Shown one piece after another: positions 4,949 through 7,856 of a stretch of DNA of 7,856 bases. The position numbers and the translations under genes are program-made. Below the pieces are notes generated by a model. It made no database searches, was not told where the DNA came from, and saw only the letters and a list, made by a program, of their open reading frames with translations. How positions within the stretch are numbered: the first letter of the stretch is position 1; every line of letters starts with the position of its first letter. Origin of the DNA: CAYOHP01 sp964403795 [NCBI: uncultured bacterium] (GTDB taxonomy: Bacteria; Muiribacteriota; UBA6191; CAZXTJ01). The DNA lies in contig CAYOHP010000216.1 of the NCBI GenBank assembly GCA_964403795.1, positions 1 to 7,856 of the forward strand. Direction: 5' to 3'.

Positions 4949-7856
4949 TCACCGGGTTCCCGGAGGCGGCCCCGAGGCCGCGGCGACCTGGACCTCCAGG
5001 TCCGCGACCCGGGCCCGCTGCGACTCGTTGAGGAGAGCCATGCGCTCGCCGCGAGGAAGACCGGCGTGCTCCCGGAACTCATGCCAGAGGCCCAGTTGGG
5101 CCAGGAGCTCGAGTGCTTCGAACCAGACCTTGGCGTCGTTCGAGGCCGTGGTCCGACGGGGTCCGAGGCGACTCCGGGTGACCTCGAGCGCCTGCCTCGC
5201 CAGGCTCGCCATCCGGGCCGGGGTCATCACCGAGGGACGGGCCTGGCGCGCCAGGGTCGGATGGGCCCAGGCGTAGAAGCGCAGGAAGAACGGGAGCGCC
5301 AGGCCCCGGACCGCGCCGCCGGCCAGGTCTTCGGGCTCGAGCGAGACGAAGTCCGGGAGCAGGGCCAGGGCGGCCGCGTCGGCGGTCGCCAGGATCTCGT
5401 CGGAGAGCCGGGCGTCCCCCCGCTGGTCGGCGCCCAGGGCGAGCAGGAACCGGCGTCCCGCGGCGAGGGCCGGGGCCAGCCTTAGGCGGACGTCGTCCCT
5501 GCCCTGGCGGGTCACGCTCCCGCCTTCGAGGATGGCCTGGATCGCACCGCGATTGAAGCCTGCCCAGGCACCCCGGCCTCGCCCGCCCCCCAGCATCCCC
5601 TGGAGGCCGGGATTCTCGGTGACCAGGCCGAACTCGACCTTGGCGAGCTCCCGCGCCATCGCCGCCAGGGCCCGGAGCGCCTCGGCCGCCGGCCCCGTCA
5701 AGGGAGACGGGAGGGGCATCTCGGCCAGGCCCGAACCCAGGATCGCGGCCTCCGCGGGCACGACCCGGAGCGGCCCTCCGGGGTTCGCGAGCCAGGGTTC
5801 GAAGACCGCGGGGAGGCCCAGGGCCTCGGCCTCCCGGTCGTACCCCGCGAGGGCGCCGGCCAGGGGGCCCGGAACCCCGACCCCGGGAGGCCTCGTCCGG
5901 AGTTCGGCCCTGACCTCGGAGACCACCGGGAGGCGGAGCAGGGTCACCGCGCCCCGGCGATCGAAGGCCTCGAGGAAGGGTTCGCCCCGGCCCCGGGGCA
6001 GGCGATCGAATCCCGGACCCAGATCGGCTTCGACGGACTCGGCGAGTTCCCTCCGGAGCCGGTCGGACAGGAGCCTGGTACCGACAACGTCCTGGACCTC
6101 CGTGGCAACCGGTCCCGGAGGCGACACCCGCTCCGGGTCGGTGGCCGGGGCTCGACTTCCCCCTCGCGACCCGACGGGAGGCCCGATCAGGTCGAGATCG
6201 GCCCAGGGCATGGACCCGGGCTCCGGTCCCCTCCCCTCGACCCAGGCGAGCCGCGCGGAGGCCGCCGATCGCCACGGTTGGAGCTCGTCCGCCACAGGGG
6301 CCTCCAGGGCCCGTCGCCAGGCGTGGGCCCGGTCGAGGCGGCGGAGCCAGAGACCGGGGGCCACCCCGGATCGGGACGGGAGGACGTGGCGCAGCCGGTC
6401 GAGTTGGATCCCGAGTTCGGCCTCGAGCCAGGCGGAGGGCCCCCCCGAGGCCCGCCGGCCCAGGAGTTCCACCGGCTCGAGCCCGATCAGGTCGGGGATC
6501 AGGAAGCCGATTCCCTCTTCGCACCCGAGTACCGACAGGCTGGCCAGGCCGAGCACCGGGTCCGGGGCCTCCAGGGCCCGCCGGGCCGCCCACAGGAAAC
6601 GGCGGAAGGCCTCGCGACCGGCAGCCAGCCGACGTCGGACGGCCGTCCTACCCTCGGGAGTACTGCAGGCGGCCAGGCAGATCGAGAGCCATGGCTCGAG
6701 CCCCGGGCGAGGAACCAGGCCGGGGTTCCCCGGGAGCGCCGGGGGAGGACTCGCCTCCCGGGACGGGAAGGCCAGGCGTCCCTCCGCCGCCAAGGCCGTC
6801 AGGTTCGCCCTCGCGACGTGGACCGCACCCAGGGCCAGGAGGGCCGAGGTCTCGAACCCGGTGAGCTTGCGGTCGAGTCCCCGGCGAAGCCAGGGGATCG
6901 CCCGATCCGAGAAGGCGAGGTGCCCGGGGAGCACGTCCAGGGGATCCGGGTCGGGCGGTTCCACGAAGGGCTGGAAAGGGCCGGGGAAGCCCCGCTTGCC
7001 GAAGGCCCGATCGACCTCACGTAGGGCCGCCCCCATTCGCGGTTCGGCCTCCTCCGGGCGCCCTCCGTCCCGGAGCCACTCGAGGATCCGGGTGGAGGCC
7101 GGGAGCGCCCGCAGCACCGCGGCATAGTCGCGGTCGAGGTCTACGGACTGATCCATCCCTGCAAGCAGGGATCGGGCCTCGGCGACCAGATCCTCCTCGA
7201 CTCCCGCCGGGGGCGCCAGCGGGACCGGTTCGCCGGTGGCCACGACCGGTCCGGGAGGCACCCCCCGAGGGTGGGCCATCGGCACGGCGGGTCCGGGGCC
7301 GGGTCCGGGTCCGGGGCCGGGTCCGGGGCCAAAGACGATGCAGAGGCCGAGGCCGAGCCCGCCCAGGATCCCCGCCACCAGGCCAGTGCGGAAACGGGTC
7401 CGGACCACGCCGGTGGCCTCCGCCCCGTCCGAGCCATCGCCCCACGTCGGGTCGGGTGGGATTCCGGGTAGGACGGGATCGGACGCCCTCCCAGGCGCGG
7501 TGCCCATGGCTGCTCCGGCCCCCGGTCCCGCCCGGCTTCCCAGCCAGGAGAGCGCCTCCCCGGCATCGACCGGCCGGGCCGCCGGCGATTTCGCCACCAT
7601 CGAGACGACCAGCGTCGAGAGCCGGGGGGAGACCTCCGGGTGCCAGCTGGCGAGGGGCGGGAGCGTTACCGAGTGCTGGCGGGCGATCACCCCGGCCAGG
7701 TCGTCGGACCGGAACGGATGGGCACCAGCCAGGAGTTCATGGGCCACCACACCCAGGGCATAGAGATCATGGTGGGGAGCCGCCGGTGCGCCGGCGAGCC
7801 GATCGGGAGCCAGGTAGAGGGGAGTGCCCACCACCGCCCCGGTCTGGGTGAGCGCG
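4949..7856 (-). CDS. Transmembrane Ser/Thr protein kinase PK3, N-terminal lobe beyond the window
   Basis: The frame is open to the right edge, so the gene is cut at its 5' end. About 968 residues are visible, and roughly 170-200 more (ATP-binding lobe, HRD and DFG) should lie outside. The first visible residues, ALTQTGAVVGTPLYLAPD, are the end of a kinase activation segment, with the TQT pair that in PknB-type kinases is autophosphorylated. Subdomain IX (DLYALG, 7772..7755) and the RP of subdomain XI follow. A membrane helix is encoded at 7387..7331, after Arg-rich residues, with four glycines spaced every four residues. Seven Gly-Pro pairs come directly after it. The roughly 780-residue outer region is about twice that of PK1. 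It shares two segments with PK1 (6965..7078 and about 6635..6700) and otherwise matches nothing I recognise. It ends 60 nt before PK2 and is probably the upstream gene of a PK3-PK2 operon. Confidence 0.93.
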   Translation of the reverse strand, partial: ALTQTGAVVGTPLYLAPDRLAGAPAAPHHDLYALGVVAHELLAGAHPFRSDDLAGVIARQHSVTLPPLASWHPEVSPRLSTLVVSMVAKSPAARPVDAGEALSWLGSRAGPGAGAAMGTAPGRASDPVLPGIPPDPTWGDGSDGAEATGVVRTRFRTGLVAGILGGLGLGLCIVFGPGPGPGPGPGPGPAVPMAHPRGVPPGPVVATGEPVPLAPPAGVEEDLVAEARSLLAGMDQSVDLDRDYAAVLRALPASTRILEWLRDGGRPEEAEPRMGAALREVDRAFGKRGFPGPFQPFVEPPDPDPLDVLPGHLAFSDRAIPWLRRGLDRKLTGFETSALLALGAVHVARANLTALAAEGRLAFPSREASPPPALPGNPGLVPRPGLEPWLSICLAACSTPEGRTAVRRRLAAGREAFRRFLWAARRALEAPDPVLGLASLSVLGCEEGIGFLIPDLIGLEPVELLGRRASGGPSAWLEAELGIQLDRLRHVLPSRSGVAPGLWLRRLDRAHAWRRALEAPVADELQPWRSAASARLAWVEGRGPEPGSMPWADLDLIGPPVGSRGGSRAPATDPERVSPPGPVATEVQDVVGTRLLSDRLRRELAESVEADLGPGFDRLPRGRGEPFLEAFDRRGAVTLLRLPVVSEVRAELRTRPPGVGVPGPLAGALAGYDREAEALGLPAVFEPWLANPGGPLRVVPAEAAILGSGLAEMPLPSPLTGPAAEALRALAAMARELAKVEFGLVTENPGLQGMLGGGRGRGAWAGFNRGAIQAILEGGSVTRQGRDDVRLRLAPALAAGRRFLLALGADQRGDARLSDEILATADAAALALLPDFVSLEPEDLAGGAVRGLALPFFLRFYAWAHPTLARQARPSVMTPARMASLARQALEVTRSRLGPRRTTASNDAKVWFEALELLAQLGLWHEFREHAGLPRGERMALLNESQRARVADLEVQVAAASGPPPGTR
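7289..7330 (-). repeat. Seven hexanucleotide repeats encoding (Gly-Pro)7 in PK3
   Basis: On the plus strand the units are gggtcc or ggggcc, seven in a row with no interruption. On the coding strand they give seven Gly-Pro dipeptides immediately after the PK3 membrane helix, likely a stiff stalk between membrane and ectodomain. Six-base slippage would change stalk length by two residues without breaking the frame. The plus strand, which is the PK3 template, has seven G-runs of three or four separated by two bases, a strong G-quadruplex pattern. Confidence 0.85.

Noticed and set aside
4904-4969. Direct repeat CCGGAGGCGG at 4904..4913 and 4960..4969
   Set aside because: A ten-base GC-only repeat is easily expected by chance here, and one copy lies in PK3 coding sequence.
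3113-5485. 790-codon open frame on the plus strand opposite PK2 and the end of PK3
   Set aside because: It is also in codon register with the real minus-strand genes, has low-complexity composition and no motif, and spans a gene boundary of a convincing kinase operon.
5532-7127. 531-codon plus-strand open frame opposite PK3
   Set aside because: The product is Ser/Arg/Pro-rich with no recognisable domain, while the opposite strand encodes the continuous PK3 protein.

Overview
This is a very GC-rich bacterial window (roughly 70% by eye). It holds the start of a tuf operon at the left edge and three large transmembrane Hanks-type Ser/Thr protein kinases filling the rest. Long receptor-like Ser/Thr kinases, GC richness and GTG starts fit a planctomycete, myxobacterium, acidobacterium or similar kinase-rich lineage. 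The sequence does not settle the phylum: the EF-Tu N-terminus is too short and too conserved to place it.

Layout: positions 1-413 are a minus-strand tRNA-tuf operon. In transcription order it has a sigma70-type promoter (385..413), tRNA-Tyr(GTA) (285..369), tRNA-Thr(GGT) (144..215), an 88-nt structured leader, and the first 18 codons of tuf, which runs off the left edge. A 139-bp spacer (414..552) separates this promoter from kinase 1 (PK1, plus strand, 553..2913). PK1 meets kinase 2 (PK2, minus strand, 2915..4888) tail to tail with a single base between the stop codons. PK2 lies 60 nt downstream of kinase 3 (PK3, minus strand, 4949 to beyond the right edge), so PK3 and PK2 are probably one operon whose promoter is outside the window.

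All three kinases share one architecture: an N-terminal cytoplasmic kinase domain, a Pro/Arg-rich linker, one membrane helix carrying a glycine-zipper pattern, and a large C-terminal region expected outside the membrane. These outer regions show no PASTA, WD40 or other repeat that I recognise. PK1 and PK3 share an ectodomain segment that aligns without gaps (13 of 38 identical), so they are probably paralogous sensors. PK2 has a different ectodomain ending in what looks like a beta-sandwich, and an altered kinase subdomain IX. My inference is that the locus encodes a set of paralogous receptor kinases that may dimerise, possibly with each other. Ligands and substrates cannot be read from the sequence. 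No CRISPR, insertion sequence, phage or toxin-antitoxin element is visible.
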